In this document: positions 10,924 to 21,122 of the stretch, piece after piece
How the letters are laid out: every line of letters starts with the position of its first letter
How positions within the stretch are numbered: the first letter of the stretch is position 1
Assembly (NCBI GenBank): GCA_023254115.1
Contig: JALQYK010000037.1
Coordinates: forward strand, 1-49,931
Length of the DNA stretch: 49,931 bases
Direction of reading: 5' to 3'
Origin: Polynucleobacter sp.
Lineage (GTDB): Bacteria; Pseudomonadota; Gammaproteobacteria; Burkholderiales; Burkholderiaceae
Notes under the pieces: generated by a model
Databases searched by the model: none
What the model saw: the letters and a program-made list of their open reading frames with translations, nothing else
What the model was told of the DNA's origin: nothing
Made by a program: the position numbers and the translations under genes

Positions 10924-12846
10924 TTACTTCTTGTCGTTTACTTCCTTGAAATCAGCATCAACGACATTGTCGTCTTTAGGCTTTGCATTATCACCGCCAG
11001 CTTGTGCTGCTTGATTTTTTTCAGCCATCGCAGCATAAACTTTCTCGCCTAATTTTTGACTAACCTTACCTAACTCTTCAGTCTTAGCAGCGATTACTTC
11101 TTTGTCAGTGCCTTTTGTAGCTTCTTCCAAATCTTTAATTGCAGCCTCGATTTTCTCTTTTTCACCAGCCTCTAAAGATGCGCCATGCTCTTCTAAAGCC
11201 TTCTTAGTTGAATGACCCAAAGCTTCTGCAGTATTGCGTGCGTCAACCAACTCACGCAATTTACGATCTTCTTCAGCATTAACTTCCGCATCCTTAACCA
11301 TGCGCTGGATCTCTTCCTCAGATAAACCTGAGTTAGCTTTAATGGTGATTTTATTTTCTTTACCAGTTGCTTTGTCTTTTGCGCCCACATGCAAAATACC
11401 GTTAGCATCAATGTCAAATGAAACTTCGATTTGTGGGGTGCCGCGTGCTGCTGGTGCAATACCTTCCAAATTGAACTCACCTAACACTTTATTAGCTGCA
11501 GCCATTTCACGCTCACCTTGGTAAACCTTGATGGTTACCGCAGGTTGGTTATCTTCTGCCGTAGAAAAAACTTGAGCATGTTTTGTTGGGATTGTGGTGT
11601 TCTTAGTAATCATCTTTGTCATCACGCCACCCAATGTCTCAATACCCAATGACAAAGGTGTTACATCTAACAACAATACGTCTGTACGATCGCCAGATAA
11701 CACCGCACCCTGAATTGCCGCGCCAACAGCCACAGCTTCGTCTGGGTTCACATCTTTACGTGGCTCTTGACCAAAGAACTCTTTTACCTTTTCTTGCACT
11801 TTAGGCATACGAGTCATACCGCCAACCAAAATCACATCATGAATATCGCCAACAGATACACCCGCATCTTTAATAGCTGTGCGGCATGGGTCAATCGTAC
11901 GACTAATCAAGTCATCAACTAATGACTCTAACTTTGCGCGAGTCATCTTGATGTTCAAGTGCTTGGGACCTGATGCATCAGCGGTAATGTATGGCAAATT
12001 GATATCTGACTGTTGGCTAGATGACAACTCAATCTTTGCCTTTTCAGCCGCTTCTTTTAGGCGTTGCAGAGCCAAAACATCTTTTGAAAGATCAACACCT
12101 TGCTCTTTTTTGAACTCATCAATGATGTAATCAATGATGCGTTGGTCGAAGTCTTCACCACCTAAGAATGTGTCACCGTTTGTTGACAACACTTCAAATT
12201 GTTTTTCGCCATCAACGTCAGCGATTTCAATAATTGATACGTCAAAGGTACCACCACCCAAGTCATACACAGCAATCTTGCGATCGCCTTTTTCTTGCTT
12301 ATCCAAACCAAAGGCTAAAGCAGCAGCAGTTGGTTCGTTAATGATGCGCTTGACATCTAAACCAGCAATACGGCCTGCATCCTTAGTTGCTTGACGTTGG
12401 CTGTCATTAAAGTAAGCAGGAACAGTAATCACTGCCTCAGTCACTTCTTCACCCAAATAATCTTCCGCCGTTTTCTTCATTTTGCGAAGAACTTCTGCAG
12501 AAATTTGTGGGGGCGCCATTTTTTTACCACGCACCTCTACCCATGCGTCACCGTTATCGGCTTTTGCGATGGTGTAAGGCATCAAATCAATATCTTTTTG
12601 AACTTCTTTTTCTTCGAATTTACGACCAATTAAACGCTTCACTGCATACAAAGTGTTGCGAGGATTAGTCACAGATTGGCGTTTAGCAGGCGCGCCCACC
12701 AAAATCTCACCATCTTCCATGTAAGCGATGATGGACGGGGTTGTGCGTGCACCTTCTGCGTTTTCAATTACTTTTGGCGTATTGCCCTCTAAAACTGACA
12801 CACATGAGTTTGTTGTACCTAAGTCAATACCAATAATCTTTGCCAT
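10924..12846 (-). CDS. dnaK: Molecular chaperone DnaK (Hsp70)
   Basis: [51 protein letters not shown] motifs. Confidence 0.99.
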   Translation of the reverse strand: MAKIIGIDLGTTNSCVSVLEGNTPKVIENAEGARTTPSIIAYMEDGEILVGAPAKRQSVTNPRNTLYAVKRLIGRKFEEKEVQKDIDLMPYTIAKADNGDAWVEVRGKKMAPPQISAEVLRKMKKTAEDYLGEEVTEAVITVPAYFNDSQRQATKDAGRIAGLDVKRIINEPTAAALAFGLDKQEKGDRKIAVYDLGGGTFDVSIIEIADVDGEKQFEVLSTNGDTFLGGEDFDQRIIDYIIDEFKKEQGVDLSKDVLALQRLKEAAEKAKIELSSSQQSDINLPYITADASGPKHLNIKMTRAKLESLVDDLISRTIDPCRTAIKDAGVSVGDIHDVILVGGMTRMPKVQEKVKEFFGQEPRKDVNPDEAVAVGAAIQGAVLSGDRTDVLLLDVTPLSLGIETLGGVMTKMITKNTTIPTKHAQVFSTAEDNQPAVTIKVYQGEREMAAANKVLGEFNLEGIAPAARGTPQIEVSFDIDANGILHVGAKDKATGKENKITIKANSGLSEEEIQRMVKDAEVNAEEDRKLRELVDARNTAEALGHSTKKALEEHGASLEAGEKEKIEAAIKDLEEATKGTDKEVIAAKTEELGKVSQKLGEKVYAAMAEKNQAAQAGGDNAKPKDDNVVDADFKEVNDKK

Positions 12847-12876
12847 GCTTAACTCCTAATAATTGTTTATATCCTT

Positions 12877-12905
12877 AATTTGGGGATTTATTCGGTTATT
12901 TCAAG
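12877..12905 (-). promoter_or_regulatory. Sigma32 (RpoH)-type heat-shock promoter for dnaK
   Basis: Minus strand reads CTTGAAA-N13-CCCCAAATT, very close to the sigma32 consensus CTTGAAA-N11..16-CCCCATnT; about 30 nt upstream of the dnaK start. Confidence 0.8.
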
Positions 12906-12911
12906 CCCTAA

Positions 12912-13472
12912 TTACTTAGGCTGACTAACCGTTACTAATGCAGGTCTCAAAACACGATCTGCAATCAAATAACCTTTTTGCAATACAGTCACAACCGTAT
13001 TAGCTTCTTGCTCATGGGGCACCATAGCAATAGCTTGGTGACGGTGTGGATCAAACTTTTCTCCAATCGGATTAATTTCAATCACACGCCCTTTTTCTAG
13101 CGCAGAAATTAATTGCTTAAGAGTTAACTCAATACCCTCTTTCATCTTGGCTGAGTCAGAACCGCTATCTGTCAAAGCGGCATTAAGACTATCCAAAACA
13201 GGTAATAAGTTCTCAGCAAAACCCTCAATCGCGAATTTATGAGCCTTTGCCACTTCCTCCATTGAACGCCTGCGGGCATTCTCAACCTCTGCTTTAGCAC
13301 GCAAAAACTGATCTTGGTGCTCTTGGATTTGGGCTTCTAGAGCAATAATTTTTTCTTCAGGAGTCAAAGGTGCAGCCGGCTCTTGGGTGGCATCTGCTAC
13401 AGCAGTTTGCTCCACAGATTTCTCCAACTCATTGATTTCTTGAGTTTTTTCTTGATTATTATCTTGGGTCAT
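12912..13472 (-). CDS. grpE: Nucleotide exchange factor GrpE
   Basis: Coiled-coil N-terminus, [39 protein letters not shown], and C-terminal [18 protein letters not shown] motif. Confidence 0.98.
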   Translation of the reverse strand: MTQDNNQEKTQEINELEKSVEQTAVADATQEPAAPLTPEEKIIALEAQIQEHQDQFLRAKAEVENARRRSMEEVAKAHKFAIEGFAENLLPVLDSLNAALTDSGSDSAKMKEGIELTLKQLISALEKGRVIEINPIGEKFDPHRHQAIAMVPHEQEANTVVTVLQKGYLIADRVLRPALVTVSQPK

Positions 13473-13476
13473 AAGT

Positions 13477-13497
13477 CACTTATTTGTTCAATAAGTG
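13477..13497 (-). repeat. Perfect inverted repeat CACTTATT-N5-AATAAGTG immediately upstream of the grpE ATG
   Basis: 8-bp arms with a 5-nt spacer, read directly from sequence; abuts the grpE start codon and overlaps the predicted sigma32 transcription start. Confidence 0.75.
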
Positions 13498-13500
13498 CTC

Positions 13501-13528
13501 ATATAGGGACAAAACAAGGGGTTTCAAG
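13501..13528 (-). promoter_or_regulatory. Sigma32-type heat-shock promoter for grpE
   Basis: Minus strand reads CTTGAAA-N13-CCCTATAT; same 13-nt spacing as the dnaK promoter. Confidence 0.78.
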
Positions 13529-13536
13529 CCCTTGTT
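13513..13536 (-). terminator. Candidate intrinsic terminator after hemH
   Basis: Inverted repeat AACAAGGG-N8-CCCTTGTT followed on the minus strand by a short T-tract (CCCTTGTTTTGTCCC), just downstream of the hemH stop. Confidence 0.55.
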
Positions 13537-13541
13537 CTAAA

Positions 13542-14633
13542 TTATTTTTTTGCAGCCAATTCTGTGGCTCGCTGAATACTCAACGCCAATGCCTCTGGCG
13601 ACTCTGGCAACTGAGGCCAACCAGCAAGGTGATCAGCAGCAATCTCCGCCAGACCCGATATCCAAACTGGATTAGTATTTAAACAAGAAATGTAGTGATA
13701 TTCACCACCACCCGCAGTCAAAAAGTCATCACGCACTTCCATCGCAATTTCTTCAAGCGTTTCCAAACAGTCAGCAGGAAACCCTGGGCAAAAAATATCT
13801 AAACGCTTTGTCTTCTTTTCACCAAGAGATTTAACAGTTGGCGCGGTGTATGGCTTTAACCACTCCGCCTTACCAAAACGTGACTGAAAGGTCACCATGG
13901 CTTGCTCTGAAGTCAAACCTAATGCCTCACGCAGTAAACGTCCTGTCTTATGACATTCGCAATGGTATGGATCACCCTTATCCAGAGTGCGCTTAGGCAC
14001 ACCATGAAAAGAAAATAATAATTTGTCGCCGCCTGCAAAATCAGGTCGTCCGTTTGTTTGCCAATATGACTCAACCTGTTCTTTCAGTGCATTAATGTAC
14101 TCAGGGTGATCGTGATAATGCTTAACTAATCTCAACTCTGGCTGATTACGCCATTTACTAATGATTCTAAAAATCTCATCAAATGTTGATGCAGTAGTTG
14201 TGGCTGAGTATTGCGGATACAAAGGCAAGACCAACAATCGTTCCATCCCTGCTTTTTGCAAACGATCTAGTACCGACTCCAAACTTGGGTTGCCATAGCG
14301 CATAGCAAGATCCACCAAAACATCTTTGCCTTGGGCTAAGAATTTTTGCTCTAGAGCTTGAGATTGTTTTTTTGAGTAAACCAATAAAGGTGAGCCGCCA
14401 TCAGGTCCATTTAACCAAATGCTGGCGTATTTTTTTGCTGACGCACCAGAGCGAATCGGCAAAATAATTAAATTAAGGATGCACCACCAAATTAATTTAG
14501 GAATCTCAACAACACGTGGGTCCGACAAGAATTGTTTTAAATATGGCTTTACAGCTGCGGCAGTAGGGGCATCAGGAGTTCCCAAATTAACCAACAGAAC
14601 TGCTGTGCGCAAAGCTTGACGAGCTATAGCCAT
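13542..14633 (-). CDS. hemH: Ferrochelatase
   Basis: [66 protein letters not shown], and [16 protein letters not shown] motifs. Confidence 0.98.
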   Translation of the reverse strand: MAIARQALRTAVLLVNLGTPDAPTAAAVKPYLKQFLSDPRVVEIPKLIWWCILNLIILPIRSGASAKKYASIWLNGPDGGSPLLVYSKKQSQALEQKFLAQGKDVLVDLAMRYGNPSLESVLDRLQKAGMERLLVLPLYPQYSATTTASTFDEIFRIISKWRNQPELRLVKHYHDHPEYINALKEQVESYWQTNGRPDFAGGDKLLFSFHGVPKRTLDKGDPYHCECHKTGRLLREALGLTSEQAMVTFQSRFGKAEWLKPYTAPTVKSLGEKKTKRLDIFCPGFPADCLETLEEIAMEVRDDFLTAGGGEYHYISCLNTNPVWISGLAEIAADHLAGWPQLPESPEALALSIQRATELAAKK

Positions 14634-14643
14634 TAAAAATCCT

Positions 14644-15666
14644 TCACTTATTTTGAATACCGCTACTCAAAGCACTAGAAAGTAGTTTAGCCGTGATATC
14701 AACAATAGGTATGACGCGTTCATAAGCCATACGAGTTGGCCCAATCACACCCAAGGTGCCAACGACTAAACCATCGACCCTGTATGGGGCAGTAATCACC
14801 GCCATATCATCCATTGGAACCAAAGCACTTTCACCGCCAATAAACACTTGCACACCATCTGCCTGAGAAGACACATCCAACAATTGCAGTAAGCTAGTTT
14901 TCTCTTCAAACATTCCAAAAAGCTGCTTTAGCTTATGCATATCAGAAGATAAATCACCAACATTCAACAAACGTCTTTCACCAGAAATCACCACTCCAGA
15001 ATCAGCGGTCATATTTTCAGAGCTAGCCTTTAGGGCAGCTTCCATCAATGAGGCAATTCCCGAACGCAAGCCCTCTAGCTCTTGCATTAAACGTTCTTTG
15101 ACAGCATAAAAACTTAACCCAGCAAATTGACTATTTAAATAATTGCTTGCTTCAACCAACTCTGAAGAGCTGTAATCACGCTCAGTCAAAATGATTCTAT
15201 TTTGTACGTCCCCATCTGGGGTTACCAATATCAGCAAGACCCTTTTTTCAGATAAGCGCAAAAATTCAATTTGCTTAAATACCTCTGAACGCCGTGGAGT
15301 TAAAACAATCCCAGCAAAATTAGACAAATTAGATAAAACTTGGGCAGCGGCAGTAACAACACGTTGCGGAGCATCAGCCTGAATCGCGTCCTGCGCTTCG
15401 TGAGCCACAACTTCCTCAATCGGCTGAACGGTAAGCATGGTATCTACAAACAGTCGATAACCTTTGGGGGTTGGAATACGCCCTGCCGAAGTATGAGGAC
15501 TAGCCACAAACCCCATATCTTCCAAATCAGCCATAACGTTACGAATGGTCGCAGCCGATAAATCAAGTCCAGAAAACTTTGATAAAGCCCTAGAGCCAAC
15601 TGGTTGTCCGTCGGCAATGTAGTGCTCAATCAGTGTTTTTAAGAGGCTTTTTGAACGTTCATCCAT
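14644..15666 (-). CDS. hrcA: Heat-inducible transcription repressor HrcA
   Basis: [50 protein letters not shown] winged-helix N-terminus, [20 protein letters not shown]. Confidence 0.97.
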   Translation of the reverse strand: MDERSKSLLKTLIEHYIADGQPVGSRALSKFSGLDLSAATIRNVMADLEDMGFVASPHTSAGRIPTPKGYRLFVDTMLTVQPIEEVVAHEAQDAIQADAPQRVVTAAAQVLSNLSNFAGIVLTPRRSEVFKQIEFLRLSEKRVLLILVTPDGDVQNRIILTERDYSSSELVEASNYLNSQFAGLSFYAVKERLMQELEGLRSGIASLMEAALKASSENMTADSGVVISGERRLLNVGDLSSDMHKLKQLFGMFEEKTSLLQLLDVSSQADGVQVFIGGESALVPMDDMAVITAPYRVDGLVVGTLGVIGPTRMAYERVIPIVDITAKLLSSALSSGIQNK

Positions 15667-15679
15667 TATTTATTAATTG

Positions 15680-15697
15680 TAGGGCTATTAGGGCTAT
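15680..15697. repeat. Perfect tandem 9-bp direct repeat (TAGGGCTAT)x2 in the 46-bp hrcA/nadK divergent intergenic region
   Basis: Read directly: …ATTG TAGGGCTAT TAGGGCTAT GG…. Confidence 0.85.
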
Positions 15698-15712
15698 GGT
15701 TTAATCAACAAC

Positions 15713-16615
15713 ATGTCAAATCTTAAGACAAAATCGTCAAAGCATTTTAAAAAAATCGCCTTGGTAGGCAAATACCAAGCCGAAGGCTTCGCGCACATGC
15801 TTTTAAACCTTGCAAATATCCTAAAAAATCTAGGTTGCGAGGTTTTTTTGGAAGCAGAAACTGCCTCCAACACCACGATTTCTCAAATTCCGAGCATTCC
15901 CTCTAGCGATTTCCACGCAAATATCGACTTAGTGGTCGTTTTGGGTGGTGACGGAACAATGCTCGGTATTGCACGACAGATTGCAGGCCAAAATGTTCCA
16001 TTAATTGGTATCAATATGGGCACCTTGGGCTACATGACTGACATACCGCTTCAAGACGTTGAACTGGTTTTAACCGAAATGATTAAAGGTCATTTCGAAT
16101 CAGACGTTAGATATTTATTAGAAGCTGAAGTACTACGTAACAAACAGGTCATTGGCTCAGGATTGGCTCTTAATGATGTGGTGGTTAATCGCTCTGGCAT
16201 TTCTGGAATGCTTGAGTTAACCGTGCACGTCAATAATCAGTTCATGTACAACCAACGTTCAGATGGATTAATTGTGGCAACGCCCACAGGCTCCACAGCC
16301 TATTCGATGTCAGCGGGCGGTCCGATTCTTCATCCATCAGTAGCTGGTGTGGTGCTCGCCCCCATTGCGCCACATGCTCTATCTAATCGCCCAATTGTTT
16401 TGCCAAATGATGCAACAATCATTATTGAACTTATTGGCGGCAAAGATGTTAGCGTTAACTTTGACATGCAATCTTTAACCCAACTTCAGATTGGCGATCA
16501 AATAAAAATTTGTCGCTCAAATAAAACAGTCACACTTCTTCATCCAGTTGATCACAGTGATTACAAGGCTCTTCGACAAAAGCTTCACTGGAATGAATAT
16601 CCATCATCGTTTTAA
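15713..16615 (+). CDS. nadK: NAD(+) kinase
   Basis: VVLGGDGTMLGIARQ, INMGTLGYMTDI, TPTGSTAYSMSAGGPILHPSV motifs. Confidence 0.98.
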   Translation: MSNLKTKSSKHFKKIALVGKYQAEGFAHMLLNLANILKNLGCEVFLEAETASNTTISQIPSIPSSDFHANIDLVVVLGGDGTMLGIARQIAGQNVPLIGINMGTLGYMTDIPLQDVELVLTEMIKGHFESDVRYLLEAEVLRNKQVIGSGLALNDVVVNRSGISGMLELTVHVNNQFMYNQRSDGLIVATPTGSTAYSMSAGGPILHPSVAGVVLAPIAPHALSNRPIVLPNDATIIIELIGGKDVSVNFDMQSLTQLQIGDQIKICRSNKTVTLLHPVDHSDYKALRQKLHWNEYPSSF

Positions 16616-16617
16616 AT

Positions 16618-18285
16618 ATGCTGCGCAGCCTAAATGTTCGTGACTTCGTCATTGTTGACGAACTTGATTTAGATTTAGACCATGGCTTCACAGTCTTAAC
16701 TGGTGAAACCGGCGCAGGTAAGTCCATCCTATTAGATGCACTATCACTAGTTCTTGGTGAAAGAGCAGATCCTAGCCAAATCAGAGAAGGTAAGAGTAAA
16801 GCTGAAATTTCAGCACTTTTCTCTTTGGATGGCTCATTAAAAGAGCTAATTTCAAACTGGCTAGATGAACAAGGTTTTAATCTAGAAGACGATGGTGCAA
16901 CTCTGATTCTCAAAAGAATCATCGAATCATCTGGTCGTAGTCGAGCATTCATTAATGGCAGCCTAGCCACTCTTAATCAAACAAAAGAATTAGGCAATCA
17001 TTTAGTCGACATTCATGGTCAGCATGCCCATCAATTGCTACTAAAAACCGGAGCACAACGAGATCTTCTTGATCATCAAGCTCAACTGCAAGAGCAAGTT
17101 TTAACAGTCAGGGGTTTGTATCAAGTGTGGCAAACCGCAAAAAAACAACTAGAGCTTGCGAAAAGTGCTGGTGAGAGCCTACAAAAAGAACAAGAACGGC
17201 TGTCTTGGCAGCTTGAAGAACTGGATCAACTTGCACCCAAAGCAGGTGAATGGGCTGAAATTGATGTTGAGTATTCACGTCTAGCTAATGCTGCCAAGTT
17301 GATTGAAGGGTCACAAAATGCCCTAGCAATGCTAAGCGAGCAAGAAGGTAATGCTGAAGAACTTTTAGGGAAAGCCTTCACGGAAATCGAGGATTTAGCA
17401 AAACTTGATAGTCACCTTGAAGACGCCAAGATTTCACTCGAGTCAGCACAAATACAAATCAGCGAAGCAACACATAGTCTTAATCGCTACCTACAAAAGA
17501 TTGACGTTGATCCAGACAGACTTGCTGAGGTTGAAGAGCGCCTGAAAGCTTTGCATAGCGCAGCAAAAAAATTCAAGGTAACACCTGAAGAATTACCAAC
17601 TATTTGGCTCGATATCAAAGAAAAGGTTAATGCCATTAAGGATTCTCAAGATTTAGCAGCCCTTGAAAAGAATCTGCATGCCACCCAAACTGAATACAAC
17701 AAAGCAGCAAAGTCATTGAGTCTCAATAGAAACAAAGCTGCGAAGATATTGGAAAAGCTAGTGACTGAAGCCATGCAAGATTTATCTATGGCAGGCGGTC
17801 AATTTGTCATCGGTATTGAGCCATTAGCTGAAGGCAATGCTTACGGTCTAGAAAATATTGAATTTTTAGTTGCTGGTCATCCTGGTGTTTCTCCAAAGCC
17901 ATTATCAAAAGTAGCATCAGGTGGTGAGTTAGCGCGCATCAGCCTAGCTATTAGTGTAATCACTTCAGAAGCTAGCCAAATTCCAACTTTAATCTTTGAT
18001 GAGGTTGATTCTGGCATTGGCGGTGCAGTTGCTGAAACTGTTGGAAAGCGCCTCAAAGAACTTGGTCAAGCCCACCAAGTGTTATGCGTTACTCATTTAG
18101 CTCAAGTTGCTGCACAGGGTCATCAACATTGGAAGGTTGAAAAACAGAGTTCGGACAACTCCACCACATCTACTATCACAAGTCTCAATCGACAAGAGCG
18201 TGTGGAGGAAATTGCACGCATGCTTGGTGGTACCGAGATTACCGATACCACCAGACGTCACGCAAGAGAGTTATTAGGTCAGTAA
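16618..18285 (+). CDS. recN: DNA repair protein RecN
   Basis: MLRSLNVRDFVIVDELDLDLDHGFTVLTGETGAGKSILLDALSLVLGERAD; VASGGELARISLAISV; TLIFDEVDSGIGGAVAETVGKRL. Confidence 0.98.
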   Translation: MLRSLNVRDFVIVDELDLDLDHGFTVLTGETGAGKSILLDALSLVLGERADPSQIREGKSKAEISALFSLDGSLKELISNWLDEQGFNLEDDGATLILKRIIESSGRSRAFINGSLATLNQTKELGNHLVDIHGQHAHQLLLKTGAQRDLLDHQAQLQEQVLTVRGLYQVWQTAKKQLELAKSAGESLQKEQERLSWQLEELDQLAPKAGEWAEIDVEYSRLANAAKLIEGSQNALAMLSEQEGNAEELLGKAFTEIEDLAKLDSHLEDAKISLESAQIQISEATHSLNRYLQKIDVDPDRLAEVEERLKALHSAAKKFKVTPEELPTIWLDIKEKVNAIKDSQDLAALEKNLHATQTEYNKAAKSLSLNRNKAAKILEKLVTEAMQDLSMAGGQFVIGIEPLAEGNAYGLENIEFLVAGHPGVSPKPLSKVASGGELARISLAISVITSEASQIPTLIFDEVDSGIGGAVAETVGKRLKELGQAHQVLCVTHLAQVAAQGHQHWKVEKQSSDNSTTSTITSLNRQERVEEIARMLGGTEITDTTRRHARELLGQ

Positions 18286-21078
18286 AACCTTTTGCCATAG
18301 CGTTGTTACTGCCAACCTAGCATCTTGCAAAGATGAATCCATCAGCTCTGGATGGATGCGAGTTTTATCAGCCCCATCCAATCGTATTCGATGTTGATAC
18401 TCACGATAAAGTCGATACGCATTAGCCACAGATTTAGACAATTCCTCTGAAATTAACTTCTCTTCGGCTGCATAGCCCAGCAAAGCAATGTTGCCCCAAT
18501 TACCCAGTAACTTAGGATGCTCAGCACTAAAACGAAGCACCAAGTACTGCACGATGAATTCAATATCAACCATACCTCCAGAATCATGTTTGATATCAAA
18601 CATTCCAGAATCATTCGGATGACCATCACTTACTTTTTTACGCATAGAGAGAATTTCTTGCTTTAAAAGCCGTTCATCTCTTGCTTGCGCGAGTACCTCA
18701 GAACGAATCTCTTCAAACTTCTTCCCAATCATCACGTCACCAGCACAAAAACGTGCACGTGTTAAAGCTTGATGTTCCCAAAGCCATGCAGAGTTATCTC
18801 CCTCTCGCAATTGATAGCGTTTAAATGCATCTATGCTAGTCACTAGCAAGCCCGCTGCACCGTTTGGTCTTAAACGTGTATCAATCTCAAATAGAACTCC
18901 AGCGGAGGTTGATGCAGTGAGCCATGCAATCAATCTTCTAGCAAACATGGCGTATCGCTCAGAAGCACCTTGATCAGAATCTGGCGCATCGTATAAAAAC
19001 ACAATGTCTAAATCAGAGGCATACCCTAGCTCTTTGCCACCGAGCTTACCGTAGGCAATGACAGCAAAAGCTGGTGGAGTATTTGGATTTAAACCATACT
19101 TATTTGCAACGATTGGCCAAACCCTCTCCAGAGTAATTCCTAATATCAAATCTGCTAAAGCTGACAAACGATCACTAACCTTTTCAATTGGTAAAGGCTT
19201 ATCTCTACCAATACCTAACTCAGCCAATAAGGTTAAAAATGTCTCGGTGTGATGTGTTTGCCTGAGAATATCCATAGCTAACTCAGCCTGATCACCATGC
19301 TCTGCAGCATCATCTAACAAAACGTTTATTTGAGACCGTAGTTTTGTCCAGTAAACATTTGGGTGATCTTCTGGGGAATATTGGCCAAAACCATTCAAAA
19401 GATCATCTAACAAGTGTGGGTGCTTGATTAAATAGTCAGCACCCCATTTTGATGCAGCCATTAAATCAATCAATCTACCCAAAATATGTGGGTACTCAAT
19501 CAGCAACGCCAAATAAGATGCTCGCCTAGAAATTGAATCTAGCAGGTTCATCATGCGCACCATCACACGATCCGCTTGCTCTAGTGCCCAGCCTTGTAAA
19601 CGAACATGCTCTGCAGATTGAGCCATCAACTGGATAAATCTTCTACGTGCAGTATCTGACAATGATCTCTGGCGAGCGCTACCGGCCCATGCAACCCACC
19701 TCTCAGACAACTCTACATAGTCAGTTGATGGCGACCAAATAGTCGAAGTCTCATTACTAGATTCAGCTTCTACGCCCTGCTGCTTTAAAACAAATGCGTT
19801 CTCAAATAAATTAGCCACATTGGCTCGATGTGAAGATAGTGCTTTTCTAAACTCATCTAGAGTTTGATGACCCATTGATAAAGCAATTCTCTTTTGTGAT
19901 GAATCATCGCCTGGTAAATGGTGAGTTTGAGCATCTTCCCAATACTGCAAACGATGTTCTAACTTCCTCAAATAAAGGTAAGCATCTCTCAACTGCACAA
20001 GATCAGACTCACTGATGTAATTCCGCTCATGCACTGCCTTTAAGACCTCTAAAGTTGGCTTAATTCTTAAGCCTGGATCTTGACCACCGCGCACTAGCTG
20101 AAACATTTGCGCCATAAACTCAATCTCTCTGATGCCGCCACGACCCAGCTTGATGTCTGCAGCCCTCTCAGGATGAGCAATACTCCTTTTTTCTGCCTCT
20201 TGCTGAATTTGGGCATGCAATTCTCTAATCGCAGCTATCACGCCAAAATCCAAATAGCGTCTATATACAAAAGGTCTCACCAAATCCTGGAGACCTTTTA
20301 GCGATGTTGCATGAGCGGGATCAAGCTCTGTCGGATAAATCATGCGCCCCTTAATCCACGCATAACGCTCCCACTCACGGCCTTGAACACTGAAATACTC
20401 CTCGAGCATTCCCAGGCTACATACCAATGGCCCTGAATCACCATTAGGTCGCAAGCGCATATCAACCCTAAATACAAATCCCTCAGACTTTAATTCACTC
20501 AATAGAGCAATTAACTTTTTACCTAATCGGGCATACCACTCATGATGAGAAATACTTTTCACCCCACCTTGAGTATCCCCATCCTCCTCGTACAAAAAAA
20601 CCAGATCAATATCAGATGAGACGTTTAACTCTTTTCCACCCAACTTCCCCATACCCACAACAATCAGCGGTAAAAACTGCCCATCTTTAGATTGGGGCTG
20701 CCCCACTAAAGGATACATATCCTTGTGCAAAGCACTAATGCCTATCGCAATCACTTTTTCTGCAAAGTAACTCATGGCCTCAGTGACTTCAGAAACATCG
20801 GCAAACCCACTCAGATCCCTTAAGGCCAACAAAAGCATCAATTTCTGCCGTGAAACCCTTAATTGAGCACCCAAAACCTCCAAATTGATAGGGTCTTGGC
20901 TTAGAACTTGGCTAGCTGGCTCAAGCAGTTTTTCAATAACAAGCGAGTTAATAGGGGTATTTATTCCACCTATCAAATCCTCTGCCCACAGCGGTTGAGC
21001 AGCCAACCAACGGCTAGCATAAGCAGAATGCTGATGAAGAACCGAAAGTCGGGAATCATTAATCGTCATAGGTATCAT
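18274..21078 (-). CDS. glnE: Bifunctional glutamine synthetase adenylyltransferase/deadenylyltransferase
   Basis: Two nucleotidyltransferase domains (GMGKLGGKELNVSSDIDLVFLYEED; AYGKLGGKELGYASDLDIVFLYD). Confidence 0.97.
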   Translation of the reverse strand: MIPMTINDSRLSVLHQHSAYASRWLAAQPLWAEDLIGGINTPINSLVIEKLLEPASQVLSQDPINLEVLGAQLRVSRQKLMLLLALRDLSGFADVSEVTEAMSYFAEKVIAIGISALHKDMYPLVGQPQSKDGQFLPLIVVGMGKLGGKELNVSSDIDLVFLYEEDGDTQGGVKSISHHEWYARLGKKLIALLSELKSEGFVFRVDMRLRPNGDSGPLVCSLGMLEEYFSVQGREWERYAWIKGRMIYPTELDPAHATSLKGLQDLVRPFVYRRYLDFGVIAAIRELHAQIQQEAEKRSIAHPERAADIKLGRGGIREIEFMAQMFQLVRGGQDPGLRIKPTLEVLKAVHERNYISESDLVQLRDAYLYLRKLEHRLQYWEDAQTHHLPGDDSSQKRIALSMGHQTLDEFRKALSSHRANVANLFENAFVLKQQGVEAESSNETSTIWSPSTDYVELSERWVAWAGSARQRSLSDTARRRFIQLMAQSAEHVRLQGWALEQADRVMVRMMNLLDSISRRASYLALLIEYPHILGRLIDLMAASKWGADYLIKHPHLLDDLLNGFGQYSPEDHPNVYWTKLRSQINVLLDDAAEHGDQAELAMDILRQTHHTETFLTLLAELGIGRDKPLPIEKVSDRLSALADLILGITLERVWPIVANKYGLNPNTPPAFAVIAYGKLGGKELGYASDLDIVFLYDAPDSDQGASERYAMFARRLIAWLTASTSAGVLFEIDTRLRPNGAAGLLVTSIDAFKRYQLREGDNSAWLWEHQALTRARFCAGDVMIGKKFEEIRSEVLAQARDERLLKQEILSMRKKVSDGHPNDSGMFDIKHDSGGMVDIEFIVQYLVLRFSAEHPKLLGNWGNIALLGYAAEEKLISEELSKSVANAYRLYREYQHRIRLDGADKTRIHPELMDSSLQDARLAVTTLWQKVLLT

Positions 21079-21122
21079 GTTATCGCTATCAATACCTTCT
21101 CGGCTACAGCATAATTACGAAA

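Noticed and set aside
11193-12633. Multiple plus/minus ORFs of 60-96 aa overlapping dnaK
   Set aside because: All lie antisense or out of frame within the highly constrained dnaK gene; no RBS or domain evidence.
13477-13500. Canonical CIRCE element upstream of grpE
   Set aside because: Only one half-site resembles CIRCE (TGAGCACTT vs TTAGCACTC) and the dyad spacing is wrong; kept only as a generic palindrome finding.
16530-16970. 146-aa minus-strand ORF over nadK/recN junction
   Set aside because: Antisense to two well-supported genes; no independent support.
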